From positions 112,184 through 176,183 of the forward strand of contig NZ_JHWJ01000012.1 of NCBI RefSeq assembly GCF_000687555.1: a DNA stretch of 64,000 bases, read 5' to 3'. Shown piece by piece: positions 44,924 to 54,274 of the stretch (position 1 is the first letter of the stretch; each line of letters begins with the position of its first letter). Source of the stretch: [Clostridium] aerotolerans DSM 5434. Lineage in GTDB: Bacteria; Bacillota; Clostridia; Lachnospirales; Lachnospiraceae. The notes below the pieces were generated by a model, which was not told where the DNA came from, searched no databases, and saw only the letters and a list, made by a program, of their open reading frames with translations. The translations under genes and the position numbers were made by a program.

Positions 44924-45844
44924 TTAACCTTTTACCGCTCCAATCATAATACCCCTTACAAAATACCGCTGGAAAATGGGGTATATAAGCAAAATAGGTG
45001 CCACTACAATAATGGTCACTGTCATTCGTATGGAAGTGGCTGTCTGTACCGTTGCCACGCTTTGAGCTACGGCTGCGCCGCTGGAAGAATTGACAAGCTG
45101 CTTTAGAGAACTGGCCTGATTGATGTACTGATATAAGATAAACTGTAAGCTGTACAGCTTGTTATCCGTCATCAAAAGCAGGGTATCCTGAAACGCATTC
45201 CACTGTGCCACTGCAGCAAATATGGCTACGGTTGCCAGAATGGGCTTAATGACCGGAAGAATCACCCGGTAAAACATGGTAAGGGTTCCTGCCCCATCAA
45301 TCTCTGCTGCCTGCTGCAGCTCTTTTGGAATGGATTCCACAAAGGTCTTAGCCAGGATGATATAAAACGGAGATACAATGGTAGGAAGAATATATCCCCA
45401 GAAATTATTGGTCAGATGAAGGTTACGCATGGTCAAAAACCAGGGGATAATTCCTGCATTGAAATACATGGTCACAATGACGAACCGATACCAGAATTTC
45501 CTGTGCCACAAGCTTTCTCTTGTAAACATATATCCCATAAATGCCGTTGAGATGGTGGTAAGCAAAGTACCGATCACGGTTCTGCTAATGGAAATAATAG
45601 CAGCATTTAATAGCCCAGGGATCTTAATCGCTTTGATATAATTTTCAAAATGAATCCCATGGGGAAGAAAAATAATCAGCCCCTTCTGGCTTAAATCATT
45701 GTTGCTGATGGTATTAATGAAAATATAGTAAAAGGGATACACGCAGATAAAGGCAAATGCAGCGTAAAAGATATAAATCACCACGCTGATGAGCGCATCT
45801 CCAAAGCTTTGCTTTTGACGTTTTCTTTTTTTGACGCTTTCCAT
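44924..45844 (-). CDS. Carbohydrate ABC transporter permease (YtcP-like)
   Basis: 306 residues, six membrane segments, with the EAA loop KELQQAAEIDGAGTLTMFYRVILPVIKPIL that contacts the ATPase, and the C-terminal RYFVRGIMIGAVKG typical of this family. Works with the adjacent permease and lipoprotein. Confidence 0.9.
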   Translation of the reverse strand: MESVKKRKRQKQSFGDALISVVIYIFYAAFAFICVYPFYYIFINTISNNDLSQKGLIIFLPHGIHFENYIKAIKIPGLLNAAIISISRTVIGTLLTTISTAFMGYMFTRESLWHRKFWYRFVIVTMYFNAGIIPWFLTMRNLHLTNNFWGYILPTIVSPFYIILAKTFVESIPKELQQAAEIDGAGTLTMFYRVILPVIKPILATVAIFAAVAQWNAFQDTLLLMTDNKLYSLQFILYQYINQASSLKQLVNSSSGAAVAQSVATVQTATSIRMTVTIIVVAPILLIYPIFQRYFVRGIMIGAVKG

Positions 45845-45863
45845 AGTCTTTCCCCTCTCTGCC

Positions 45864-46790
45864 TTATAAAAAGCTCTCGCCTCTTACCAGCTTTGAAATC
45901 CCGTTCGCTGCGGTAAGAAGAACCAGGCTGATGATACTTTTTAAAATACTAAGTGCGGTTGCAACGGAATAGCTTCCGCTTCCCATTGCCAGGTTAAATA
46001 CATAAAGATCCAGAACCTGAATGTGCTCTTTGTTAAATGCATTCTGGAATACATAATACTGCTCCATACCGTTGGATAAAAAGCTGGCAATGGCGAGCAT
46101 CAATAATACAAAATACGTTGGCAGGATGCTTGGAATGGTAATATACCGAATCCTCTGCATTCTGGTGGCTCCGTCGACCTTGGCAGCCTCAAACATCTGC
46201 TCATCGATTCCTGTAATGGCCGCAATATACATAATGGCAGCCCACCCCAGGTTTTTCCACGTCAGCCACAGCCACTGGGTAATCCATACGTGATCTGACT
46301 TCTGGAGAAACTGAACCGGCGCATCTAAGATTCCCCAAGCCACCAGCACATGATTTACCACGCCTGTATTATTAAATATATTAAATGCCACAGAATACAC
46401 CAGTACCCAGCTGATGAAGTTAGGAATGGTGGTTACGGTCTGAACGGTCTTCCGAAATGGAACACACTTGATTTCATTTAAGAACACAGCGAAAAACATA
46501 GGAAGCCAGGAGGTTCCTACGGTGATTCCGCTCATGACCAGAGTATTTACCATAACACTTACAATCTGCTTTGTTTTTACAGGATTTGCTACTAAGGATT
46601 GAAACCATTTTAAACCTACAAAATTACTTGATGTCAATGGCTGAGGCGGCCTGTAATCAAAGAACGCATACATCCAGCCGTACAGCGGATAGTAGCAAAA
46701 TACTCCGACCAGTAAAATAAATGGGAGAATATAAAGAAATTCCTTGATTGATCTTAACTTTCTTTTATTTTGAAACAGATTCATTCTCAT
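45864..46790 (-). CDS. Carbohydrate ABC transporter permease (LplB-like)
   Basis: 308 residues, six membrane segments. FYILPFILLVGVFCYYPLYGWMYAFFDY-type N-terminus and EAA loop EQMFEAAKVDGATRMQRIRYITIPSILPTYF. Follows the GH120 gene by 18 bases and precedes the second permease by 19. Confidence 0.9.
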   Translation of the reverse strand: MRMNLFQNKRKLRSIKEFLYILPFILLVGVFCYYPLYGWMYAFFDYRPPQPLTSSNFVGLKWFQSLVANPVKTKQIVSVMVNTLVMSGITVGTSWLPMFFAVFLNEIKCVPFRKTVQTVTTIPNFISWVLVYSVAFNIFNNTGVVNHVLVAWGILDAPVQFLQKSDHVWITQWLWLTWKNLGWAAIMYIAAITGIDEQMFEAAKVDGATRMQRIRYITIPSILPTYFVLLMLAIASFLSNGMEQYYVFQNAFNKEHIQVLDLYVFNLAMGSGSYSVATALSILKSIISLVLLTAANGISKLVRGESFL

Positions 46791-46808
46791 TCTCCTTTCT
46801 AGTAACCC

Positions 46809-48767
46809 TTAATACATTCGGGGATCTATGGATATCACCTGATTTTCCGGCAATGTGAAAAATGGACCTGGAAGCCTTCTCTCCTTCAAAGTCTTCATGC
46901 CGAAGAAATCACTGGTTACCATGGATTTTACCGATACCTTACTGATATCCTCTGTGCTGCGGATGAATCTGTTTCCTTCCGGATGAAGGGGAGAAAACGA
47001 TGAATTTATTGGAGATTTTTTAATCTCCATGGTAAAATGCTCCGTATCCACTGAAATATCAAATCGGCCTTCCTGTCCTTCCTGATCAAATCCGTAAAAT
47101 TCCTTCCAGGCCTGTAAATCAAGACATACCGCAGGAGCTGGATAGAGAATTCTTAAATAGCCTCCTGGCATGTTTAAATACAAGTTTCCTTCTGATTCAT
47201 TGTGCTCTGTGGGCATTTTAATGGCAGCCTCTTTGCAGTCATAAAATACGTTATTATAGATTCTGGCGTCCCTCGCTGTTCCGCCTCTCGTGTCCCAGGT
47301 GATTCGAAACGCCACGGTTTTTGCATAGTAGCCGGCACTTTTGCATTTTCCGATGAAATTATTTACAATATGCAGATGGTCGGTTCCTTCTCCGTATACC
47401 GCATATCCATTTACCACACTGTTCTCTTCCATCTTGTACCAGCCAGAGGAGCCAGGCTCTTTTGGTATGTCTGCCGGGTCAAAACGCCCCTCCACATTCC
47501 AGAAGATGTTATTATCAATGAGATTCACATCATCACGGCTGCACTCAATAAAGATTGCTTCTCTCTGGTTGATTCCATCTAAAAAGAGATTCCTTGTAAT
47601 CCGGTTATTTTCATTGCTCATATCCATCCAAAGATGATCCGCCCGTATGGTACCTTTAAAGATATTACGGCGGATGAGGCTGTTTGTGCAGTCGTGGACC
47701 TTGATTCCACCCGCTTCCCAGGACAGCTCCATCTTCTGCCACCCAGTTCCCTGTATGAGATTGTCTTCAATCAAAAGATGTTTGGCGAAGAGTCCTGCAA
47801 TTGCACATACTCCTGCGTCAAAAATCTTACACCCACGGATGATTGTTTCACCAATTACCTGACCCTCTTTGAGAGTATGATGCCAGCATTCATTTCCAAT
47901 ATCAATTCCTACCCCATTGGCCCAGTCTATGGTACAATCCTCAATGATCCAGTGGTGCCCTCGATAACAGGAGAGGGAACCCCTCTGGGGTACCGGTGCT
48001 CCGGTGGCAGCATGGGCGCATGTGATCCCCTTAACTTTAATATAAGATAAGAACGGAACCTTGGGAGCAAAGCACTGTTCTCTGTTTGTTAGCTCTATGG
48101 TATGATTCCAGGGCTCATCATCGTCTTTCAGTCTGAAATGCACCGTCTGCCCGTTTGCCTCCACCCAATAGGTTCCGGCCTGGTCTCCAAGCTGAGGGTA
48201 CAGTGCCACCTGCTGTAACGGCTTTCCATCACAAAACACCATGCCCCTGCGGTTTAAATAAGTCGTCATATCTGTTTTGTCATATTCGATAAATAACCGG
48301 TCATGAAGGATATTGACCGCGCAAAATGGGTTATATCCACGGAATTCATCAGGATCCAGTGTTACTTCCCATACCCTTGCATTGTTTTCCCTTTGTTTAA
48401 CTTCCGGGGAATACCGGGTAATATTCCAGCTTTCACTTTTCTTAAAGTCTTTTGCCTCATAAGAAGCTTTAATTACTACCTCTCCGTCTCCAAAGGCTTC
48501 ATATGTAATCATCCTATCTGGTCCGCTTCCCCCTCTTACAGGTGCAACACATTCTCTGTATAAGCCCCCATGAATCAGTACCCTGGTGCCTGGGGTTGCA
48601 AGCTTTGCAGCTGCATTTATTGTTTTAAATGGGTGATCATAAGTGCCGTCATTTTCATCCGATGCATCTGGGTGATTCCTATTCACGTGCAGTTCTCTGC
48701 TATAGTTCTGCTCTTTTTCCCATGACTCAAAAATTTGGCCGTTGGGTAACATCATATCCTGGTCCAT
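46809..48767 (-). CDS. GH120-type right-handed beta-helix glycosidase (probable beta-xylosidase)
   Basis: 652 residues. N-terminal VNRNHPDASDENDGTYDHPF and KTINAAAKLATPGTRVLIHGGLYRE start a parallel beta-helix with many NxI coils. It aligns by motif with Thermoanaerobacterium saccharolyticum XylC (GH120): LWMDMSNENNR places D382 at the nucleophile and IFIECSRDD places E408 at the acid/base position (XylC D382, E405). No signal peptide. First gene of the xylan transporter operon. If the catalytic pair is right, it cuts xylo-oligosaccharides in the cytoplasm. Confidence 0.75.
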   Translation of the reverse strand: MDQDMMLPNGQIFESWEKEQNYSRELHVNRNHPDASDENDGTYDHPFKTINAAAKLATPGTRVLIHGGLYRECVAPVRGGSGPDRMITYEAFGDGEVVIKASYEAKDFKKSESWNITRYSPEVKQRENNARVWEVTLDPDEFRGYNPFCAVNILHDRLFIEYDKTDMTTYLNRRGMVFCDGKPLQQVALYPQLGDQAGTYWVEANGQTVHFRLKDDDEPWNHTIELTNREQCFAPKVPFLSYIKVKGITCAHAATGAPVPQRGSLSCYRGHHWIIEDCTIDWANGVGIDIGNECWHHTLKEGQVIGETIIRGCKIFDAGVCAIAGLFAKHLLIEDNLIQGTGWQKMELSWEAGGIKVHDCTNSLIRRNIFKGTIRADHLWMDMSNENNRITRNLFLDGINQREAIFIECSRDDVNLIDNNIFWNVEGRFDPADIPKEPGSSGWYKMEENSVVNGYAVYGEGTDHLHIVNNFIGKCKSAGYYAKTVAFRITWDTRGGTARDARIYNNVFYDCKEAAIKMPTEHNESEGNLYLNMPGGYLRILYPAPAVCLDLQAWKEFYGFDQEGQEGRFDISVDTEHFTMEIKKSPINSSFSPLHPEGNRFIRSTEDISKVSVKSMVTSDFFGMKTLKERRLPGPFFTLPENQVISIDPRMY

Positions 48768-48900
48768 ATTTCCTCCCGTTCGTACTTGATGATATTCATA
48801 AAATTCCTATCGGAACTGTATTTGTTGTATATTTTTTGTATGTTATTTGAATTTTTAGTGTAAAATAATAATATTTTAGTTGAAAATGCCCAATAAATTA

Positions 48901-48929
48901 ATTATAAGAAAATATTCATTAGGAAACAA
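48901..48929 (-). promoter_or_regulatory. Promoter of the GH120-transporter operon
   Basis: Minus-strand TTGTTT, 17-base spacer, TATAAT. The -35 box overlaps ATATGTCATTG (48927-48937), placed exactly as in the promoter at 42932. Further copies of the ATATGTC core lie at 48964-48970 and 48973-48979, and a perfect dyad AGTTCA-ATA-TGAACT at 48942-48956. Confidence 0.6.
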
Positions 48930-48979
48930 TGACATATACTAAGTTCAATATGAACTATTTTCAGACATATACGACATAT

Positions 48980-49223
48980 CTTCAGGTGTTTATGATGTAT
49001 TCTCATCTATTATCATAGTTTCTTTAAGAAACGAATATGATATTATCCATTTTCTTCCTTATAGCTGTTTTTCACCCCCTAGACTATGGTAGTTCATAGG
49101 CTTGTCTCATTGCCCCTCTCTGCAAAATAGATATAAGCACTTCCGTGTATATTCATCTTGCAAACTTATGGTATATTCCCTCACGGTACATCTTCTGATT
49201 TGTCCCTATTCTTTCAAGAACAC
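48980..49223. other. Intergenic stretch without a recognised gene
   Basis: AT-rich region between the xylan operon promoter and the terminator of the second hemicellulose locus. The open frame across 49158-49418 shows no family signature. Confidence 0.6.
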
Positions 49224-49268
49224 AAAAAAGAGTCTCCAGGTCTGATTGTTGCAAACCTGAAAACTCTT
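49224..49268 (-). terminator. Terminator of the second hemicellulose operon
   Basis: Minus-strand stem AAGAGT..CAGGT with ACCTG..ACTCTT, followed by a T-run; about 190 bases after the SGNH esterase stop. Confidence 0.75.
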
Positions 49269-49289
49269 ATCTTTTCCAATCTTCTTATC

Positions 49290-49422
49290 TTAAAGCCATC
49301 TGCATCCGTTCCATCACATAAAACTCACCCTTTAACGCCACCATCTCCTCATTGCTTCCCTCTTTTCGAATTTCCTCCCATACAGTACACCCATCTGGTC
49401 TGCTCCCCCGGATTGTGAAACG
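49290..49422 (-). pseudogene. Possible 3' remnant of a coding sequence
   Basis: A minus-strand frame between stops reads GSRPDGCTVWEEIRKEGSN, then EEMVALKGEFYVMERMQMAL, ending in TAA just before the terminator. The composition looks protein-like, but there is no start codon with a ribosome binding site and no family I can name. It may be the tail of a deleted gene. Confidence 0.3.
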
Positions 49423-49455
49423 CTAGTGGACTACGATAAACGTGAGATTCCTCTT

Positions 49456-50136
49456 CTAAGATACATCAAGCCCTTCATTTTCCTCTACGAGGATTCCGTC
49501 TTCTAAAAGAGCCGAATAAGGAGAGCCAAGCTTTTTCAGCTCCTGACAGAGAAATCCTGCCATTAACACAGCTCCCTCCGGCTTTAGATGAGTATTATCT
49601 CCCGGCCACATAAAATAGGCCTTAGACGCCAAGTCCCCGACGGACGCCAGATACGCCTCCGTAATAGCCGTTAAGTCAATGACCGGCACTCCTTCTTTTT
49701 TTCCTGTCCGCCTTACCGCATCCGGATAGGCACCATGACTTCCTGGCAAGAAGTCTCCCTTGTTATTAAAAAGTCGTCTTGCAATGGGGGTAATCAAAAC
49801 TGGATAAGCTCCTTTGTCCCTTGCTGCATCAATAAAACGAAGGAGGTTTTCCGGAAACGTAGTCTCTGGATCGGTGTGCCGCTCTGCGTCATCTTTTTCA
49901 TCGTTATGACCGAATTGGATAAACAGAAAGTCTCCTTGTTTCATTTCCCTTTCTATGTGAGAAAGCCGTCCTTCGTCCAGAAATGACTTTGTGCTGCGCC
50001 CGTTCTGGGCAAAGCTTTTCATGTCCACAGAGTCTTTCAGATACCAGAGCATGGCCTGGGAAATACCTGTCTGCGGGTAGGTTGCTATTTTATTGAATTT
50101 CACTGTGCTGTCTCCAGCATAAAAGATTGCTGCCAT
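49456..50136 (-). CDS. SGNH/GDSL esterase, CE12-like (rhamnogalacturonan or xylan acetylesterase)
   Basis: 226 residues with the four SGNH blocks: FYAGDSTVK (Ser about 9), NGRSTKSF, QFGHNDEKDD and the catalytic D-x-x-H in GDNTHLKPEGA. This arrangement is that of YesT/RhgT-type acetylesterases of family CE12. No signal peptide. Overlaps the GH43 gene upstream by 47 bases and is the last gene of its operon; removes acetyl groups from imported oligosaccharides. Confidence 0.88.
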   Translation of the reverse strand: MAAIFYAGDSTVKFNKIATYPQTGISQAMLWYLKDSVDMKSFAQNGRSTKSFLDEGRLSHIEREMKQGDFLFIQFGHNDEKDDAERHTDPETTFPENLLRFIDAARDKGAYPVLITPIARRLFNNKGDFLPGSHGAYPDAVRRTGKKEGVPVIDLTAITEAYLASVGDLASKAYFMWPGDNTHLKPEGAVLMAGFLCQELKKLGSPYSALLEDGILVEENEGLDVS

Positions 50137-51874
50137 TTACGTACACTCCATACATCGCCCCTGTAAAGCGTTTGCCTTTCACTAGTCCCTCGGAACAGAT
50201 TGATGTTACATCCGGCCAATGCCACAGGTAGCTGTTATTGAAATAAAAGGTTCGGTGAAGTCCCTTCGTCTCCACCCGAAAGGTAACAGATTTCTGGAAG
50301 GAGAAGGGCTTTTGTTCTGTTCTTACATAAGCATTGTTCACATATTCGGAGACAAAGACCATGTCCCTTGTGATGCCGAATTTGATGTAAGTATTCTCAT
50401 CGTAATAAAGGGTCACCCCTGCATCGGAGGTGAATTCTGTCTCCTCCTCCACAATGTCCATGGTAAATTCCATGGTAAACTGAAAGTCTGGCTGGCATTT
50501 CAAAAGCAGGCTTCTGCACCCTTTTTCCCAAAGGTCCATGCCATCTCCCCGAATCCAGACAGAGCCGTCCTCTTCCTCCCGAATACGGCTATCATCCCTT
50601 GTCCTGGGCGATAGCCAGGCTTCTTTTTGTTTTACTGAAGTTTCATTCTTCCCCTGGTCCGGATAAGGCAGGGCTGCCAGATAGGAAGGGCCTTTTCCCT
50701 TATTGATCACAGGCCAGCCGTCTGATGTCCATTGTATCTCATCCAGGCAGGTTTCCCTACCTAACATTCCCCACTGTCCATCGATAAATCTGGAACAAAG
50801 ATATGCGATGAACCACCGCCCATCAGCCGTCTGCACCGGCTTTCCATGGCCGCAGCACTGAATAATAGCCATGGCGTCTTTCTGGTGCAGAATGGGATTA
50901 AAGGGACACGGTTCATAAGGGCCGTATAGATTCCTGGATCTGGAAACTGTAATCATATGACCTTTCCCAGTTCCCCCTTCGGCCAGAAAGCAGTAATAAT
51001 ATCCATCCTTTTTAACTAGGTGAGGTCCTTCCGGCGCATGGCCCGAATATCCGTACCAGATTAGCACAGGCTCAGATAAGATTTCTTTCCCATCCTCTGA
51101 AATCTCCATGATTCTGGCTCCACGATTTAACAGCATATAACGTTTTCCGTCGTCATCTGTAAATATGGAAGGGTCAATGCCAAGCACATCATGAATCACA
51201 GGAGTCTCATAAGGGCCCTGGGGAAATTCTGAGCTGGTGACCATCTGGGTCTGAATGAATGGGGCATCATCGTTCTGCCTTAAGGTGGCACAGAGGTAAA
51301 ACCGGCCGTTGTGATAACTGATATCCGGTGCCCAAAATCCTCTTCCACCTTCCAGACCTCCCAGATGCTCTTCTGCCCATTTGGAATCCGTTACCCCATA
51401 GCCAATGACCTTCCAGTGGACCAGGTCCCTGGAATGGGATATGGGCAGGGCCGGGAAATAGAGGAAGCTGGAATGGACCATATAGTAGTCCTCTCCTACC
51501 CTAAGAATGCTGGGGTCCGGGTGCATTCCCCTTAATACGGGATTCCGGTAGCAATTCTCTAACCCAAAGCCGCAGACGGTTTTAAAATATTCTTCTATGG
51601 GTGTTCCTTTGGAAAGGTCATAAGGTGTTACCATACTCTGATTCGCCCACGCCGGATCCATTCCGCAATATTCCACCAGATAAGCCGTAAGGGATGCATT
51701 CTTTCCCATGACCGCATAATGAAGGAGACTGTTTCCCTCCTGGTCACAGTCCTCAATATTAAAAGAATGATCAATCAGGCTTCGGACCTTTGATTCATCT
51801 CCTGATTTTGCCGCTTCATACGCCTGCTTAGCTGTTGCTTCTGTCTTCGATGTGTATAAATTCATACTCTCCAT
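50090..51874 (-). CDS. GH43 glycosidase with N-terminal ankyrin-like segment
   Basis: 594 residues. The first about 105 residues resemble two to three ankyrin repeats (AYEAAKSGDESKVRSLIDHS, then DCDQEGNSLLHYAVMGKNAS and LTAYLVEYCGMDP). From about 110 a GH43 domain follows: HPDPSILRVGEDYYMV (base Asp), WAPDISYHNGRFYL, GIDPSIFTDDDGKRY (Asp) and APEGPHLVKKDGYYY (acid Glu), then a C-terminal beta-sandwich (DAGVTLYYDENTYIKFGI). Ankyrin-GH43 fusion is unusual. No signal peptide. Overlaps the upstream GH43 gene by 47 bases; either of two ATGs (51874, 51865) could start it. Confidence 0.85.
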   Translation of the reverse strand: MESMNLYTSKTEATAKQAYEAAKSGDESKVRSLIDHSFNIEDCDQEGNSLLHYAVMGKNASLTAYLVEYCGMDPAWANQSMVTPYDLSKGTPIEEYFKTVCGFGLENCYRNPVLRGMHPDPSILRVGEDYYMVHSSFLYFPALPISHSRDLVHWKVIGYGVTDSKWAEEHLGGLEGGRGFWAPDISYHNGRFYLCATLRQNDDAPFIQTQMVTSSEFPQGPYETPVIHDVLGIDPSIFTDDDGKRYMLLNRGARIMEISEDGKEILSEPVLIWYGYSGHAPEGPHLVKKDGYYYCFLAEGGTGKGHMITVSRSRNLYGPYEPCPFNPILHQKDAMAIIQCCGHGKPVQTADGRWFIAYLCSRFIDGQWGMLGRETCLDEIQWTSDGWPVINKGKGPSYLAALPYPDQGKNETSVKQKEAWLSPRTRDDSRIREEEDGSVWIRGDGMDLWEKGCRSLLLKCQPDFQFTMEFTMDIVEEETEFTSDAGVTLYYDENTYIKFGITRDMVFVSEYVNNAYVRTEQKPFSFQKSVTFRVETKGLHRTFYFNNSYLWHWPDVTSICSEGLVKGKRFTGAMYGVYVNGSNLLCWRQHSEIQ

Positions 51875-53348
51875 ACCCTTCCGATAAGCAGTTTAATTTG
51901 TTCCCGCTCCAGAGGCAAAGCTTAGCACCTGTCCAACTGGCCCTGGTAAGGGGCTGGCTTTCTCCCAGGAAGTTGAATCGGACGCCATCGGTGGACCAGG
52001 CAAACCGGTACATTTTCGATTCAAACACCTCCAGCCTTAGAGTAACCGTATCTCCCTCGTAAGGGAGGGAAACACTTAAGGTCTCAACAGCCTTTCCTTC
52101 AAAGTTTTTCTCCGTAACCGTTCCCGTATAAAGACTGAGCGCATGACCACTTTCTGTCTTTTCCATTCCCAGATAAGCATATTTATGACCGATTATTCCA
52201 ATGGCAGCCATATCTCCCTTTTTATGTCCCTGGAGCCGCACCTTAGCCGTCATGGAAAATGCCTGGTGCTGGGGAATCTGGGTAAGGGCGTTGGGCGCAT
52301 ACCACAAAAGATTATCTCTCGTCTCATTGGACAAGCAGAAAAGGCGGAGGCCCTTATGTCCTTTTACGGAATAAAAGAAATCTTTGGGGTTTGCCTGCCA
52401 CTGCCACTGAAGCCCAAGACGATCTTCGGTAAAATCATCAGAGGTAGCTATCTTGTATTCTGACTCTCCCATGGCAGGAAGCCGCCACTTCCTTACCGGT
52501 TCTCCAATTCCGTCTCCATTTTGCTCGGCTCCTATAAAGGGCCAGCCATTGTTAAAGCACATGGGCTGCAAGTGAATGATTCTTCCAAGCTCATGAACAT
52601 CCTGGAAATGTAAAAACCAGTGCTTCCCATCCACGGCCGTGACCCAGCCGCCCTGATGAGGTCCGTTGATATCGGTATTTCCCTGATGCATGACGATCCG
52701 GTACTCATAAGGGCCCTTTATGGATTTGGACCGAAGCACAGACTGCCAGCCCGTTGCCACGCCGCCGGAAGGCATCAGTATGTAATAATATCCCTCATAT
52801 TGATAAAGCTTTGGTCCTTCCGTAGTCGGTGCCAGCTGTTCTCCATCAAATATTGTCATAGGCTCAGATAGAACCTTGGTACACTGGGGATCAATCTCCA
52901 CCAGATCCAGGCGGTGCTTGATCCCGCACCGGCTGTTCGCATAAGCAAAGACCATATATGCCCTGCCATCCTCGTCCCAGAAGGGACAGGGATCAATCCA
53001 GCCTTTGACCTCATGCAGGCAGTGCAGCTTAAACTCTCCATAAGGATCCGTGCTTGTTGCCACGTAAATACCTTCATCCGGCAGAGGAATAAACACATAG
53101 AAGGTTCCTTCATGAAAACGTATGGACGGAGCCCAGGTTCCGGAGCCATGGGAAGGCCGGTTATACTTTTCAAATGGTAGTGACCGTACACAATAGTTAA
53201 TAATCTCCCAGTGGACCAAATCTCTGGAATGAAGAAGCGGAACTCCTGGTAAATAAGTGAAGGAGGAAGCTACCATATAGTAGTCTTCTCCCACCCGAAT
53301 CACATCCGGGTCAGAATAATCTGCATATAAAATGGGATTCTGATACAT
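51828..53348 (-). CDS. GH43 beta-xylosidase/arabinofuranosidase
   Basis: 506 residues from ATG 53346-53348 (GGGGG 7 bases upstream); an ATG 11 codons earlier is less well placed. DYSDPDVIRVGEDYYMVASSF (base Asp), SGTWAPSIRFHEGTFYVFIP, GWIDPCPFWDEDGRAYMVFA (Asp) and TTEGPKLYQYEGYYYILMPSG (acid Glu), followed by a beta-sandwich domain as in GH43 beta-xylosidases of about 500 residues. Cytoplasmic. Confidence 0.9.
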   Translation of the reverse strand: MYQNPILYADYSDPDVIRVGEDYYMVASSFTYLPGVPLLHSRDLVHWEIINYCVRSLPFEKYNRPSHGSGTWAPSIRFHEGTFYVFIPLPDEGIYVATSTDPYGEFKLHCLHEVKGWIDPCPFWDEDGRAYMVFAYANSRCGIKHRLDLVEIDPQCTKVLSEPMTIFDGEQLAPTTEGPKLYQYEGYYYILMPSGGVATGWQSVLRSKSIKGPYEYRIVMHQGNTDINGPHQGGWVTAVDGKHWFLHFQDVHELGRIIHLQPMCFNNGWPFIGAEQNGDGIGEPVRKWRLPAMGESEYKIATSDDFTEDRLGLQWQWQANPKDFFYSVKGHKGLRLFCLSNETRDNLLWYAPNALTQIPQHQAFSMTAKVRLQGHKKGDMAAIGIIGHKYAYLGMEKTESGHALSLYTGTVTEKNFEGKAVETLSVSLPYEGDTVTLRLEVFESKMYRFAWSTDGVRFNFLGESQPLTRASWTGAKLCLWSGNKLNCLSEGYGEYEFIHIEDRSNS

Positions 53349-53425
53349 TCCCTTACCCCCAAAATTTATTGTTTTATACATAGAAAAAGAGGCAAAACTT
53401 CTGCCCCTTTTTTCTGCCGTAAGGA

Positions 53426-54262
53426 TTATTCCTTTACAGCTCCGATATTAACGCCTTGGATGAAATACTTTTGGCAGAACGGATAAATAATCATAAAAGG
53501 AAGGATTGCAACGATGACCGCAGCATTTTTTACTGTATTCTCCGTAGCTCCGCCAATTGCCTGGGGCAGGTCACTTCCCATAATAACAGACCTAAGCTTC
53601 ATTTGGAAGTTATATAAATTATCATTCGTAATATAAAGCTTATAATGGGTATAATCATTCCAATAAGAAACGGCATACATTAAGCCAATGGCGGTCAATG
53701 CTGCTTTTGATAGCGGAAGTACGATTTTAATAAATACTCCCATAGGTGAACATCCATCAATTTCTGCTGATTCAAACAGACTGGAGGGAATTCCTTCAAA
53801 AAAGTTTCTCATAAGAACAATATTGTAAACATTAATGGCCGGCATAAGGATAACTACCCATAAAGTATTCGTAATATGAATTGCCTTCATTACCAGATAG
53901 GTAGGAATCATACCACCACTAAAAATCATGGTAAATAAAAGCATATTGGCAAAAAGTGTTCTTCCCGGCATCTTCCACTGAATCAGAACATAGGCACCAA
54001 GGGTTGCAATGGTAAGGCCCGTAAAGGTTCCTACGATCGTCGTAAAGCAGGACACCAGAAATGGTTTGTAAAGTGTTGGGTTTGTAAATACGGAAACGTA
54101 TCCCGCCAAACCAAATTTTTCAGGAAACAGCTTCATACCATAAGCTGTTTTTAAATCAAGCGAGTCAATCAGTACTTTATAAATAGGGATAATCATGACA
54201 AGGCTTATAAGCACGAATATTATCACCAGCGCATAATCAAATGCTGTTGCTTTCTTTTTCAC
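53426..54262 (-). CDS. Carbohydrate ABC transporter permease (YtcP-like)
   Basis: 278 residues, six membrane segments, EAA loop SLFESAEIDGCSPMGVFIKIVLPLSKAAL and C-terminal QKYFIQGVNIGAVKE. Second permease of the second oligosaccharide importer; precedes the GH43 genes. Confidence 0.9.
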   Translation of the reverse strand: MKKKATAFDYALVIIFVLISLVMIIPIYKVLIDSLDLKTAYGMKLFPEKFGLAGYVSVFTNPTLYKPFLVSCFTTIVGTFTGLTIATLGAYVLIQWKMPGRTLFANMLLFTMIFSGGMIPTYLVMKAIHITNTLWVVILMPAINVYNIVLMRNFFEGIPSSLFESAEIDGCSPMGVFIKIVLPLSKAALTAIGLMYAVSYWNDYTHYKLYITNDNLYNFQMKLRSVIMGSDLPQAIGGATENTVKNAAVIVAILPFMIIYPFCQKYFIQGVNIGAVKE

Positions 54263-54274
54263 GTTTTCCTCCCC

